From: Prototheca cutis
Lineage: Eukaryota; Chlorophyta; Trebouxiophyceae; Chlorellales; Chlorellaceae
Assembly: GCA_002897115.2 (NCBI GenBank)
Contig: BCIH01000005.1
Location: 1,160,683 to 1,224,682 of the forward strand
DNA: 64,000 bases
Reading direction: 5' to 3'
The notes under the pieces were generated by a model, which did not search any database, was not told the DNA's origin, and saw nothing but the letters and a program-made list of their open reading frames with translations. The position numbers were made by a program, and so were the translations under genes. Below are positions 35,400 through 47,468 of the stretch, piece after piece. How positions within the stretch are numbered: the stretch's first letter is position 1; each line of letters starts with the position of its first letter.

Positions 35400-37897
35400 A
35401 TGCCGTTCGTGCCATTCCTGCCCCGCGCCAACTCGCACGATCCGGAGTATGACGAGGGCCAGACGCGCATCGAGCAGGATGTGAGCAACGCCCTCCTCCT
35501 GAGTGATGAGGATCTTGCAGGAATGTTGGTGGAGGACGCCAGCCTGACCAGCCTGCTGCAGTCCTTCCTGGCGCTGGCGCCGCCCGCCTGGGAGCAAGGC
35601 CATGAACCCCAGGCAACCCAGCTCATCTTCACTCTGCTCCAGCGATTGATGTGGGTTGGAGGAATGCATGTGCTGTGGGTGTCCTGGTGCTGTACTGTTT
35701 GGATCTTGGCATGGACCTGCAGGAGTGTCTTGGGCTACCTCATCGCATGGGGGTTGCCGCAGCCGGTGCCATGCACCCACCCTGCTATTCTTGTCCATGC
35801 AGATCCATCTCAAATGGTAACAAGGCAGGCGGGCCAACAGCAGCAGCACCCGCGAGCGCAGCCCGAGCTCGGGCAGCCCTCACATCCATCCTGGCACCCG
35901 GTGCACTTCTCCAGGCGGCAGCGCTGTTCAGCGGCCTGGCCGAGTGCCGTCTGTTTTTGAAAGGTGCATTGCGTTTGCAATCCGAGCCGCAGACGGAGCT
36001 CACCCGGATCGTGCGGGTGGCGGTGCGCGTGCTGAGGCGGGCAGCTGCGGTCGCGACGGCGGCAGTGCGGACCGCCGGCGGCTCGAATACGCGAGCAGCG
36101 GCCGTTGGCACGAACGCCGTGGGAGGCAGTGGCGGCAGCAGCGCTACAATGGCTGGTGCTCTTGAGCAGCAGCTAGCGCCGCCGCTGAAGGCCCTGCGAT
36201 CGGTGGTCCTTGCCCTGTGCGCCCTGCTGCCGGCGGCTGGTCCGCAAACGCTGGCAGCCGTCGCCGCGGAGCATGAGCTTCTGGAAACAGCGGCGCTTTT
36301 GCATGATGACCTCTGCCCCCGACTAGCTGGGGTGCTGTCATCTCAGGGACGGGGTGAAGGACCTGAAGCGTTGCGGACCACCGCGGCGCAGATTCAGATG
36401 GCCTCTCCGCGCATCGCTGCGATTCTCCTTGTTGACGGCATGCTGTCCGGGGCAGAAGACGGAGAAGATATCGGTGCCACGGGTTTCCGCGCATCTGCAA
36501 GCGGGGCTGGTCCCAGCAGCTCTTCCGGGCAGGAGGGTCCGACAGCGCGCGGTGCAGCTGCCATCGAGGCAGTCATGGCTTGCGCGGCCGGCCAGGGCAC
36601 TGACGGGACCGGCTCCTGGCCGCCACTCCTCCAGACGCTGGCCGAGAGCTGCGGCCTACGCAGCGCGCTGCAGCGTGCCCGAAGGGACAGCACGATCGCG
36701 CTGGACGACGCGCAGGAGGATTACGTCGCTGCCGTCATCCCAGGCGCCTGGACTGCTGCAGCGGGAACGGCTGTTCCAGCTGGTGGCCCTGGCAGGGATA
36801 AAGCCACAGAAGCGGCCTCTGCAGGCGTGGACCCGGCTCTGTCTGCCGGCGTGCGGTCCATGCTGGAACTCATGCCAGAGCTCGGCCCCGGGTTTGCCGC
36901 TGCGGCGATCGAGGCGGCCGCCGGCGGCTCCGTGGAAGCTGCGTTGGGCGCGGTGCTCGATGGCTGGTCCGCGCCGGGCCTGCCCCGCGATGCGGACTGG
37001 CAAGCGTACCGCAGCTGGAAAGCACGGAACGGGAATGGGCCTGCCGGTGGTTCCGGTGACCGGGCAGCGGCCGTGTCGGCCCGGACCTCATCCAGTCCCC
37101 AAGCTCAGCATGCACCTGCTCCCCAGGAGCAGCAGCAACCTAGCACCAGGGCTGCGACCAGTGGTGGTATTTCCTGGTCACATCCCCCTGCTGCCCCGAT
37201 CGTGGTACCCACGCCCGCGGCGCGGTACCTCGACACTCGGGACCGGCGGCTGCAGAGCAGCATCCGCAACCAGGCTCTGGATGCGCAGTGGGAGGACGAC
37301 GAAGAGGAGTACGACGATGAGTACGACGACGAATATGACGATGCCCGTGGGGCATCAGCGGCGGGCGGCGAGCCTGACAGCGAATCCGAGGCCACGCCAG
37401 CACAGCCGCGATCCGAGCAGCAGCATCAACCAGCAACCACCGGTCGCGGCGCAGCGAGCAAGCGTGACCCCGCCCGGCCAAAGGCCTGGGTCCTGGATGG
37501 CCGCATCTATAACTACGCCAAGCCGGGGGCGACGCCTGCGAAATCCGAGGCGCAGGCACGGGAGCTGGTTGCTGTGGCCGCCGCTTGCAAGCAGGAGATC
37601 CACGGGCTGGGACGGGGTGGGAACAAAGCTGCCGCCGCAGCCACCGCCAGCGCGCAGGCAGGGGCCACGCAGCCTCAGCCNTCGACCACAGACCCGCCCA
37701 TGCCGGGCCGGAACAGCAGCAGCGGCGGTGGCGGCAACCAAGGTCGGAACGGTCGGGCCGAAACAAACGGTGCATCCCCCGCTCCAGGCGGGGCCGGCAC
37801 GCGCGACGCCCGGCGCAAGGAGATCCGAAAGGCCGCGGTGGGCAACCACAATCGCAAGGACCGTGCGACCAAGAAGCAGAGTAGGGGCATGTTGTGA
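35400..37897 (+). CDS. ASCC2: ASCC2-like activating signal cointegrator subunit
   Basis: Homologue of ASCC2, the ubiquitin-binding subunit that brings the ASCC3 helicase to alkylation damage and to collided ribosomes. Exon 1 (35400-35650) begins MPFVPFLPRANSHDPEYDEG. Exon 2 (35803-37897) contains a Gly/Ala-rich middle and a CUE-type segment (SMLELMPELGPGFAAAAIEAA, about 36855-36960). An acidic Asp/Glu/Tyr run lies at about 37285-37345. Next is the diagnostic WVLDGRIYNYAKPG and IHGLGRGGN (about 37486-37622), then a basic tail with NHNRKDRATKKQSRGML like the ASCC2 C terminus. The junction is phase 2 and the protein is 781 residues. Base 37681 is ambiguous. A further intron inside exon 2 cannot be excluded. 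Confidence 0.85.
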
Positions 37898-38311
37898 GGC
37901 TTGCGGCCGTTTGAGAGCAGAATGGCAAGGGCGTCAGGGACAGGGTGCGGCAGTCGAGCAGCCAGTCCACCGGCCGGCCTGTTTGACAGCCACTCCCCCT
38001 TCTGCCTCTGCTGTAAGCTGACGATACTCTTGCTCCTTGTCCACACACAAAATGAGAATCAATGGGGAATGGCAGTTGGCAGACAGACAACAAACTCACT
38101 TGCTCAAACTTGACATGGGAAATGGGTGCGGGATTCTTTTGAATGAGTTCTTTCTTTCTTTCATAAACAAGCAAAACTTCCCGGGACGATAGATCGCCGA
38201 CATTGCTTTTCGGTCATCAGACACACCAACAGTGGGCGGGCATCCTTCAGCACCATTCTCTCTCTCTCTCTCGCTAAAACATCAGCGCACAGGAGACTCC
38301 AGCGCTCCTTA
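37898..38311. other. convergent 3' spacer, ASCC2 / OEP24
   Basis: Tail-to-tail spacer of 414 bp with a CT run at about 38260-38275. No other feature was seen. Confidence 0.5.
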
Positions 38312-39863
38312 TCACTTCTCCAGCGCCCATGTCTTGGACACCATGACGGTGGGCCTGGTGTTCAGACCGTCCTTGTCCAGCACAGCGCTGGCCGTCACCT
38401 GGACCGGGAAGAAAGCAGGGAAAACCGCTCATTGGGATGCTGGCGACCATGGTGTTAATGACGGCCAGAGCGCACAGGTCCCAGCGACTCCCGGGTGCAG
38501 GTCCGTTCGCAAAGACACGANCGCCTTTAAATTCCAGCATATGCGACGGTCCCACCCTCTTCCAGTGGCGCTGTTTTCAAGAGAAATATCACTGTCTCCC
38601 TCCAGAAAGAAAGAAAAAAACTCACGCGCAGGTCTCCATCCTCTGCGCGATTCCTCCAAGAAAGCGAGCCGACGCTGGTTCCCATGTCAAGCCGTGCCGT
38701 CAAACGGTTGTAGTTGTCCAGATCATAACGGGCGGCCATGGACACGCTGTCCGTTCCCTGTGAGGTGACAAGGAAANAGAGTGGCCGACAGATGCAAGGT
38801 AAAAACGCATGTGGTGCCAGGCATTTCAACCATGCAGTCAGCCCAGGACACAGAGCAATCACCTCACGCCCGCAAGTATGCCGAGACAGTGGCAGCACAT
38901 AGCCCCCCCTGCTGTGCCGAGAAGCAAGCACGCACAAAGTTGTATGCGGGCTCCAGGATAAAGTCGCCCTGGCGATGGCTCAGCCTGACAATCGCATTGC
39001 GGTGGTTCAGACTGCATTTTGTCGTAGGCATATTCACCGAGGTTAAAAGAAGGAATTCACAACGCTTTTTGGAATCCAAAACACCCAAATCTCCCCCTCT
39101 AACAGAGATGCACACAAAGCGGGGGCAACTTGACTGGGAACTATTTCAACTTCATAAAGGAGGATTGCATGGTGAAGAGAGCAACGTCCCGCACGCCAAT
39201 CTCTGTGCAATCTTCCCTAACAATAGAAACACCCCCGCCAGGCTCACCCAGTGAACCCAACGGTGTGGTAATCCAGCTTGGCAATGTTGTTTGCATCAAG
39301 TTGATGCTCGAGGCGCAGGTGCGCAGCTGTTTTGAGAAGATGGTGGGACATGTGTCGGATCATGGGCCGTCATGGTCTGGGTGTGGATTCTGTTCTCAGC
39401 TGACTGTTGTCTGGGCCCAACCCCCGGGTCCTTCCGAGACAGCTCACTCGCAATTCCCATTCCGACACCCAGTCGGACGCACCGTTCGTTGCCATGGCAT
39501 GCGAGTACTTGACCAGAACCAGCCGATCCGCGACTGAAAGGCTGGACTTCATGCGAATGGTCGGCGAGCGGCGGCCGAAATCTGCGATCGGCGATGGGTT
39601 TGGATTCGTCGACATGGGCAGGCTGGTGCCGACAGCTGCAGGCAGGGGACTCTCCGACACTCACCATACTCGAAGTCAAGGCCCTGGCCGTTACGCAGGG
39701 CCACGTAGAGGCCATCGAGACTCACGCCTCCGTTACGGATGCACTTGTCGGATGCCCCCACATCGATGGTGCTGGACCCGTGGTTGAAGCGGAGGTTCAC
39801 CCTGGCGGAGGTCTCGTTGTTGCCGTGCAGGGTGAGCTCGGGACGCACGTCGAATCGCACCAT
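38312..39863 (-). CDS. OEP24: plastid outer envelope pore protein OEP24
   Basis: Beta-barrel solute channel of the chloroplast outer envelope. Six exons join in phase: 39863-39665, 39581-39483, 39326-39248, 39011-38936, 38757-38626, 38398-38312. They give 223 residues against about 213 in plants. The alignment to plant OEP24 is visible throughout. LSLDGLYVALRNGQGLDFEY-type sequence is in exon 1. YSHAMATN precedes HLRLEHQLDANNIAKLDY in exons 2-3, and GDFILEPAYNF is in exon 4. SVSMAARYDLDNYNRLTARL and SVGSLSWRNR are in exon 5. The protein ends in VMVSKTWALEK, as expected for a last beta strand. There is no cleavable signal, which is normal for this family. Confidence 0.87.
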
Positions 39864-40618
39864 GGTAACGTGGTCTTTCGACAATTCTCAGACAATGTGC
39901 CAGAATAATGTAGAAAGCGGAACGAAAATGAAGATGGAGTGAAGTTCCGAGTCTTTCGGCTGCCGGATCTGTTTTCCCTCCGACACGATGCGTCGGAAGC
40001 GCTGCGTCAGCAAAGCCTGGGGGATAGCTTCTCCCCCAACAACTCCCCTCCCACCCCACCCGGCTACAGACACAAACGTACTGTTCAAAGAAACACACCC
40101 TGTCGGCAGTGTGATGTACATTCATCCTATTCAGTCAACAAGGAAAAGGAGCCTTCAAGCATGTCTCAACGGGTGGGTCAACTGAACAGCGGCTCGTCCG
40201 CAGGCCAGAAAAAAAGATGAGCGTTTCGAGGCTGGAAAAGCCGTCACACAGAAATCTACAACAGAATTTGAGTGCCTAGTTCTCTCTCTTCAAGCAATTC
40301 CCCTGAATGTGCACACGCGATGGGCACGTCATGGACGTGCAGGGCACGCGTGGCAGAGTCTGGCGCTCCCAACGACCATGTCTTCTGCACGATCCACGCC
40401 ATTTCTGCAGGTTCAGGAACTCCTGAATAACAGTTGTTGCTGTGGATTGAGTTCATGGTGGCAGCGCCAGTATTTGGGCAGGGCACATGAACAGGGAGAT
40501 GCCTGGCCACCGTTTTCCACCAACACCTTCACTGCAAAACCGCCCTCCATTCATTCCTTGCCTTGCGCAGACACTGCACTCATCCAAATGATATCTGTAG
40601 AGTCCTCAGCCACTCCCG
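39864..40618. other. spacer between PET191 stop and OEP24 start
   Basis: 755 bp between two minus-strand genes, so it must hold the OEP24 promoter and the PET191 3' end. Short open frames here show no family signal. Confidence 0.45.
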
Positions 40619-40913
40619 TCAATATCCCTTGTTGCCTTTGATCCGTGTCCTCGGATCTATCTGGCCGTGCTTGCACCGGAAGAACGTGTAGCGCAGACCT
40701 TCGCACTCCTTTGCCTCCTTGGAGCACACCTTAATGTTCTTCTTCTCGACCTATGACAACATGATAAAATGTGGAGGTGAAAGGCTTGGAACGTCGCCAT
40801 GTTTGCCCAACCCAATGCCCGGGCCTGCCACCGCATGGCCTCACTTTCATGCAGTCCGACTCTCGTAGGCACTTGGCATACTCCGTAAACAATCCCTGGC
40901 ATGATTTGGACAT
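40619..40913 (-). CDS. PET191: cytochrome c oxidase assembly factor PET191/COA5
   Basis: Small twin-CX9C protein of the mitochondrial intermembrane space, needed for complex IV assembly. Exon 1 (40913-40845) reads MSKSCQGLFTEYAKCLRESD then CMK. Exon 2 (40750-40619) gives VEKKNIKVCSKEAKECEGLR, then YTFFRCKHGQIDPRTRIKGN and a short end. The cysteine spacing and the FFRCKHGQIDPRTRIKGN end match Pet191. The two exons total 66 residues, within the family's small size, and join at phase 0. The individual open frames are too short to look like genes without splicing. It is head-to-head with HGD at 290 bp. Confidence 0.88.
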
Positions 40914-41202
40914 CGTGCCAGTCTTCAGACGCGCTCGCAGCACAGGAATTGCGCATGCCTGAGTCCGCCTTTTTGTCTTGAGATCGATCGCAGGGAACGT
41001 CTTCATTCTTCTCGTCGCGCCCTGTGCCGTAAACCCTAGCTGGGGGACTCAGTCAACCCTAGCCGTTGTCGGGGTATGGGACGCGGACGGTGACGGAGCA
41101 ATCCTTTGCGTTCCGCGGCATAGCACAAAGCGCTCCCATGCCATCCACGACAGCATTTTGCAGTCTCTCATCTTTCGTCTTGCGTCACATCAGCAGAGCA
41201 GT
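40914..41202. promoter_or_regulatory. shared spacer between PET191 and HGD starts
   Basis: 289 bp between divergent start codons, and the only room for both promoters. The stretch CCCTAGC...CCCTAGC occurs twice (about 41031 and 41058), but I cannot assign it a role. Confidence 0.4.
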
Positions 41203-44200
41203 ATGAAGGCGACGTTCAACAATCTGAGTTACTTCAGCGGTTTCGGTGCGTCGGGGATGGACGGCTTCCGGATCGGCCTCCCTCCATGGCCACAGCACCG
41301 CGTGCGCCTAGCAGATTCAGCAACCGCCTTTCTCGCTGTACACGACGCCCACTATGCACTGTTTGTGTATGTCGACCACAGGGAATGACTTCGAGAGCGA
41401 GGCTTTGGCAGGGGCATTGCCAGTAGGTCAGAACAACCCAAAGGTAAAGCTTTGCAGGAGTGGTCGCTTGGGCGGGTCAACCAGGTTCCTTTGGGTGATC
41501 AAGTCAAGGCATACATGCAGGGGCCTCAATGGGAATGGACGTCACTCATGTGAAAGCCCCAGTTCACGTGCAGAAATGCCCATTTGGGCTCTATGCGGAG
41601 CAGCTGAGCGGGTCGGCCTTCACTGCCCCGAGAAAGTGGGTGCCGAGATGGATGCTTGCATGCTTGAGTGGAGATGTAGACCCCATCACTGTGAACGCGT
41701 GCAGAGGATGCACTAAAACTGTGCGCTTGAAACAGCACTTGCATGTGCGACGAATCTGGGGACACGGGAAGCGTCTGTGAAGACAGTGCAGGTTCCTGGG
41801 CCTTGCCCACACGCCATCCAGTTTATCAATCGATGACCCCACTCATGTCTCTCACCCCTGAAGGTCAAACCAGCGGGTGTGGTTCTACCGCATCCGGCCT
41901 TCGGTCACACACGAGCCCTTCCAGCCACTGGACGGCGCTGGCGATGCCTTGATCGGCGATTTCTCCTGTGCCACCGTTACCCCCAACCAGCTCCGGTGAG
42001 AGTCTCTCTTTCTGAGCTCTACTTGCTGGAATTTGTATAGGAATGTGCCAGTGATTGAAAAACTGGAATGATCATTGTCGGCAGTGGCTGGGGCACGGAG
42101 TAATCGGTGCATGGTACGCACGGCTCGGGCTCCAATTGCAGCCACAATCCCCACCACGTTCCTGCAGCTGGGCTCCCCCCGCCATCCCTCAAGGCAAGGT
42201 CGACTTTCTCAGTGGCCTTTTCACCATCTGCGGCACGGGGAGGTGCGTGGGTGGTGGCTTTTTGGAAGGGGGTGTGGCATGCCCGCAGGATGCGTTGCCG
42301 TTGGGTAATGGAGAGCGAGTGACAGTTCCAGGTTTGGTTGTGAAAAAATTGGATGCCGTCCGGCCATCTGTCACTGAGCTGGGTGCACGGCCACGTGATC
42401 ATTGTACCTTGAGTTCATGCCACTGCAGTGCGGAGAACAAGGACGGGTATGCCATCCACATGTACACTGCCACAGCCAGCATGGGTGACCGTTGCTTGTG
42501 CAATGCGGATGGTGATCTGCTCATCGTGCCTCAGCTGGGTGCGCATCCTTGGGAGGGGGAAGTACAGGGGGGCCCCATTTGCATGCCACATAACGGTAGG
42601 GACAAAATGTGCATCGAGCATTCTATCCTGCATGACTGAGTTCCAATGCAATGCAGTCTTCTGATGAACCGCTTGTCTTCCCTGTCAATTGCTCCCCATG
42701 CTCATGAGCGCACTCCAGGTACGCTTCTTGTCACCACCGAGCATGGGCGGCTGCGAGTTGACCCCGGCGAGATCGTGGTGATCCAGCGGGGCATCCGTTT
42801 CTCCATTGCGCTGGAGGACTCGGAGGCGCGTGGATACGTGCTGGAGGTCTTTGCCGGTCACTTTGTCTTGCCCGACTTGGGGCCCATTGGTGCGTTGGGT
42901 CCAATGTTTTTCTGGATGACTTGATGAGCTGTGTTGCCTGGGGGCGTTCATGTGTGATTTTGTGTGCATGGCCCATGTTCGTGTGGCAGTGGGCCCATTG
43001 TTAACACCTGCATAACAACGGGCATGACTGGGAATGTCACGCTCCTCGCACCTTTTCCCAGTGCATGGCCAGCGGCATCTTGATGAAATGCATGCATTTT
43101 TCAGCTTGCAATTGTTGGAAAGAGATCATTCAATATACACAACTCGTGTGGCCACCGACTCACGTCATAGGTGCCAACGGGCTGGCCAACCCACGTGACT
43201 TCAAGACGCCTGTGGCATGGTATGAGGACCGGTCGTGCGACTACACAGTGATCCACAAGTTTGGGGGCCAGCTGTTCTCTGCCAGTCAGGGATTTTCGCC
43301 CTTTAACGTGGTGGCCTGGCATGGAAACTATGCGCCCTACAAAGTGAGCCGATGGAGAATGTCGTGTGTGTGGAGTGGGGGGGGGAGGGGGTGTGTGCGC
43401 CTGCAGCCACGATGTTTGACGGCTAGTCCTAATCGCCTGGAAATACCCTACCCACCACATCCGCTCACCTCCACACCGCAGTACGATTTGGCCCGGTTCT
43501 GTCCCATGAATGCGGTGGCATTCGACCACCCCGACCCCTCCATCTTCACGGTGCTGACATGCCCGTCTGCACACCCAGGTGAAAGTCATGACTTTGAGCG
43601 GGGCGGGAATGAAAATTCGGTGGCAAGAGGCACCAGTGTTTCATGTCAGCTGCCGCTGCAGTAGGAACCAGGCAAACAAGCCTGACCTGGCTGCCGCAGT
43701 TTCCACTCCATTCTCTGTCTTCAAACACTCCTTGTAACAAACCATTGGCACACGGCACGACCTTGCAGGCACGGCAATTGCTGATTTCGTCATCTTCCCT
43801 CCACGGTGGACGGTGGCCGAGAACACCTTCCGCCCGCCCTACTTCCACCGCAACATCATGTCAGAGTTCATGGGCATGGTCCGCGGAGAATATGACGGCA
43901 AGGCGGGCGGCTTTGTCCCTGGTGGGTGGATGGCGTGGCATGGGGGGGTGGGTGGTCCACTGAGCGAAGGACAGGTGGTGCACTGAGGGCTGGGAGATAC
44001 GCCCACCTGGAGGCATGTGAACCCTCTGCACCTCACTTGACCAGCACCGTCCCTCTGCCCGACAACCACACGCATCATTGCAGGTGCCAGCAGCCTGCAC
44101 ATGTGCATGACGCCCCATGGACCAGACGCCAGCTCGTTTGAGCTTGCCAGTGCCGCGAANGAAGGACCGGCTCATCTCCCTGCTGACACGCTGGCCTTCA

Positions 44201-44529
44201 TGTTTGAAACGTGCGTGCTTTCTTTCTTCCTGGGAATGGGGAAGCGAGCCTTGCACAAGGGGTCAGTCGGTCTTGAGCGCTGGTGGGCACCATGGCAGGG
44301 ACTGTCACGCTGGCGTAGTACCTCTCATACTGCAGTGTTGCGTCCCAACTCACGGTGCTCCCATGGTTCCCACGCACGTTGCAGGTACTACACACCGCGG
44401 CTGACGGCTCGCGCCCTACAGGCGCCCAACCTTGAGCAGGGGTACTACAAGTGCTGGCAGGGCCTGAAGAGCCATTTCAATGCACCGGCAGAGAACGGCA
44501 CAGCCAGGGAAGCCGGCACTCAGGCTTGA
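41203..44529 (+). CDS. HGD: homogentisate 1,2-dioxygenase
   Basis: Non-haem iron enzyme that opens the ring of homogentisate to maleylacetoacetate in tyrosine catabolism. Twelve exons join in phase: 41203-41244, 41382-41443, 41574-41635, 41864-41995, 42168-42242, 42429-42538, 42719-42889, 43171-43343, 43482-43578, 43769-43921, 44084-44210, 44385-44529. Conserved blocks run through it: [73 protein letters not shown]. The iron ligands are visible: His and Glu in [12 protein letters not shown] (exon 10) and His in MTPHGPD (exon 11). The end [13 protein letters not shown] is typical. An ambiguous base (44160) falls in exon 11 without breaking frame. Start ATG 41203 gives [15 protein letters not shown]. 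Confidence 0.96.
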
Positions 44530-45007
44530 GGTCTCCAGAGAACCACCACTTTTTACCCAGTTGCTGCCACCTGATATGGTCCGAGATGATATGATCCGAG
44601 CGGAGGGCGTGCATCAGCCACCCATCGCGGTCATTTCCTCCGACGTTGCCCTTACGTCCCTTCTGCGAGCGGTCCAGCTCTGCCTGAGTGCATGAGAGTG
44701 AGAGGACAGAGGGCACACCTGCCCTGTTTTCGGTCCCCTTTTCTTGCTGAGAATGATCGTTGCCATCAATTTCGTAAATGGATGCTGTTTTAATCAGTCC
44801 GTCCGGGACACCATCGAAACGGCGACAGCGAAGTCACAGCTGCAGAACCCGCGGATGAATTGACTTGAAGCCGCCATGGCACTAACCTCCATGGGGCAAT
44901 TGTGAGAACAAGGCCGGTGCTCCTTTCCAGTTGCAGGTTTTGGCCACTGAGTCGGTCGACCCTGGTCAAATTTTCGTCCACACATCTTCTCGGTGACCTC
45001 GTTCAAT
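44530..45007. other. convergent 3' spacer, HGD / EEP
   Basis: 478 bp between two stop codons. It contains a short imperfect direct repeat (GATATGGTCCGAG / GATATGATCCGAG, about 44572-44600). Nothing coding was recognised. Confidence 0.45.
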
Positions 45008-47294
45008 TTACCCGTCCACTTCCACTGCAAGCCACTTGTGATCTGCGAGTGCATAGCCAGCATTGCCCTCCAAGGTCCGAGTAACGTGGAGCCCCCGCAG
45101 CAGTACCCAGTCCAGTTTCCCTGCCATGAGAGACCATCGCCACAGGCGGTACCGCGGGTTGTCTAGCGTGACGGTAGAAATCGCCGGGAACGGGTCTCGG
45201 AATCCCGGGTTGAGGGCCGCCTGCGCTGTCTGGAGCGGCAGTCCCCAGCGCACCAGCTGCGGGTTTGCCACCCTTTCTTTTCCAGCATCAGGCGCAGCCG
45301 GATCGTAGGCTGGATCGGGGAAGGCCAGGATCTCCCGCTCCCAGACCTCGGCCTCGGTAAAACCCAAATTCCTGGAGCAGTGCATCAGAGACGGTGTTCG
45401 GCGGATGGCAAGGCTGAACAGTGGTTGTCTGGTCATCGTCGTGCACAGGACAGGGCTTGACTTGGTTCAAGGAAAGCAGGTGCACATGCATGCCAGGCGG
45501 TGGCCGTTCCCACCAAGAAACTCATGTGCCTTCACCTGCCCCGTTGCCCGGCCCCTCCACCGAACCACATTTTCCAACTTCTCTGCACCACGCACCGGAA
45601 TCGGAGCGTATCGCAGCAGTACAAGCGCGAGAGCCGCGCGACACCATGCGCCATGGTATTCATATCTCCCAGGATCGCAATCTTGCCAATACCCTGCATG
45701 CTTGTTTGTTTATTGGACCAGGTGGGTGTGTNGCCCGTGAGGAAGCCCAGGGTATTGCCGGGGAGAAGCGTGGTGCCAGGCGATGCCATCTTTGCTACTG
45801 CCATCTCCGCAGCAGTGAGGCTGGGGAGCACCACGCACATCTGTGTCGAGTTGCGCCGGCCCAGTAGTCCTGGACAGCAAGGCCACCCCCACACCACAAG
45901 CCGCCGCTCCGGCAACAACCTACACTACCCCCCAACAACCCCTACCCCACCTTGTCTATCTGGGCCCGAGCATCCTCGAATATGTCGACTAGGTGGGCCA
46001 TCCGAGCCAAAACCCCACAGAAAACTTCCAAGTGAGCGCAATAGACCAAAAATCCCTCGTGGCCCGGTGGCCGGACCGTAGCNCGCAGCACGGCTCGTCG
46101 GCCCCGCCGCGGCTCGGTCTGTGCGTGCGGATTCGCAGGGTCGTTCCAGTCCACGGGGACGAGCCTGAAGCGGCGGTCGAATGATATTGCAAGGGTCAGA
46201 CGACCCTGCGCTGCNCATNCGCCATTGCAGCGGCGCAAATGCTTGCAGGCTCGCAGTGGGCTCAGGTTGCTAAGAACCACATGACAGAAACAAACAAGGG
46301 CAATGCACAGACCCAGCCTGCACACAGGCAAGTCTTGTCTCCAGGTGAATGTCATACCCGCAGCAAATCGCCAGCAAGAAACCCTCTCCACACGCACCCG
46401 TGGTGTATCAGCTNGACATCCTCCAAGTCAAACTTGGACAAGATGGCGTTGCCATGCACACCCCCACCCTGCAGGCAAGTGTCGAAATGTGCTTGCCCTC
46501 TCTGCCCCCACTTGTCATTTCATGGATTTGGTAATAGCCACCACAGCACGTGCATGCAGGGACTGCACCGAGACCACAGTGCCAATCCATCATGCCTGGA
46601 GCTCAGGGGTTCGCAGTGGGGATCGCAACTCTTCAAACTCTGTAAAGAAGATGTAGTTCAAGCGCAGTGCCTCTGCAATCTCTGTGCCTGTGCCGTGGGA
46701 GACCCATGGGTTGATGTGATNGTCATGTGCTGGGTCGTTGCAAGCTCGCCTTCAACGCCCCTCANGTGTGTCCCTGAAGACGTGGGCTGCCCCCGCTCAC
46801 ACACCCCACGTCCGGTTAACCAGCTCACCAGTGTCGCGGTTCCCGCTGCGCTCGCAGTGCACGTCCACCTCTTGCAAGCATATGACATCTGCATTGATGC
46901 TCTTCAGTTCCTCAATGACGCCGTCAAGCTTGTACCCTCTCTCGATGTTCCATTGCAGCAGGCGAATGGGCTGCCCGCCAACACTCTGCGGCACGGTGCT
47001 TGGGGGACGAAAGTCTCGCCTGACAATGGAGTCGGCGCTCGGCAATCTTGCATCCATCTCAGTGGAGACGACCATGGTAGTACTGGATGAAGCTGCTATG
47101 GATGCCTGATCACAATCGGAGCACTTCTCCGGTGCTCTCAATTGGTCCGGATCAGAAAGGATAGATCCACATTGCCTGCATGCCGACGGATCAAAAGCAA
47201 ATTTATCACGATACTGTGCTCTGTGAACAAATTGCATTGTTGGCGACAATCTGTGTTGTAATATTTGGCAAAGGATCCTGGGTTTAGTGTCCAT
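45008..47294 (-). CDS. endonuclease/exonuclease/phosphatase-family protein
   Basis: Member of the EEP fold (DNase I/APE1/CCR4-like), cutting phosphodiester or phosphate esters; the substrate is unknown. The N terminus has a possible zinc ribbon (CRQCG ... CSDCD, about 47175-47110). The EEP start is PIRLLQWNIERG, with INADVICLQEVD carrying the metal-binding Glu (about 46970-46870). Later exons contain IAEALRLNYIFFTEFEELRS (about 46690-46600) and GGGVHGNAILSKFDLEDV (about 46470-46415). They also contain a long strand-rich exon (about 46200-45960) and GDMNTMAHGVARLS, the Asp-Met-Asn motif (about 45690-45630). The end ALADHKWLAVEVDG has the catalytic Asp-His. Exon borders are approximate, and several ambiguous bases lie in exons. 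The start is 47294 or, more probably, the inner ATG at 47237. It is divergent from EAPP. Confidence 0.82.
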
Positions 47295-47468
47295 GTTTCA
47301 CCCCGTGATCGTGGGTGTTTACACACAATCGTTTCGATGTCGCTCTCCGCGTTGTAGACATTCAGATTGTCTTTGTCAAGCAGCCATCGGTGCACTTTTC
47401 TGCAATAGGTTCTGAACGCGGTAGTGAGAGTCTGTTGGAGGCATCTGATTCCACTTTGGACGCAGGCT

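Noticed and set aside
36354..38021. A 555-residue plus-strand open frame overlapping ASCC2
   Set aside because: It overlaps the ASCC2 frame, which carries the family motifs. This one is Arg/Pro-rich shadow sequence.
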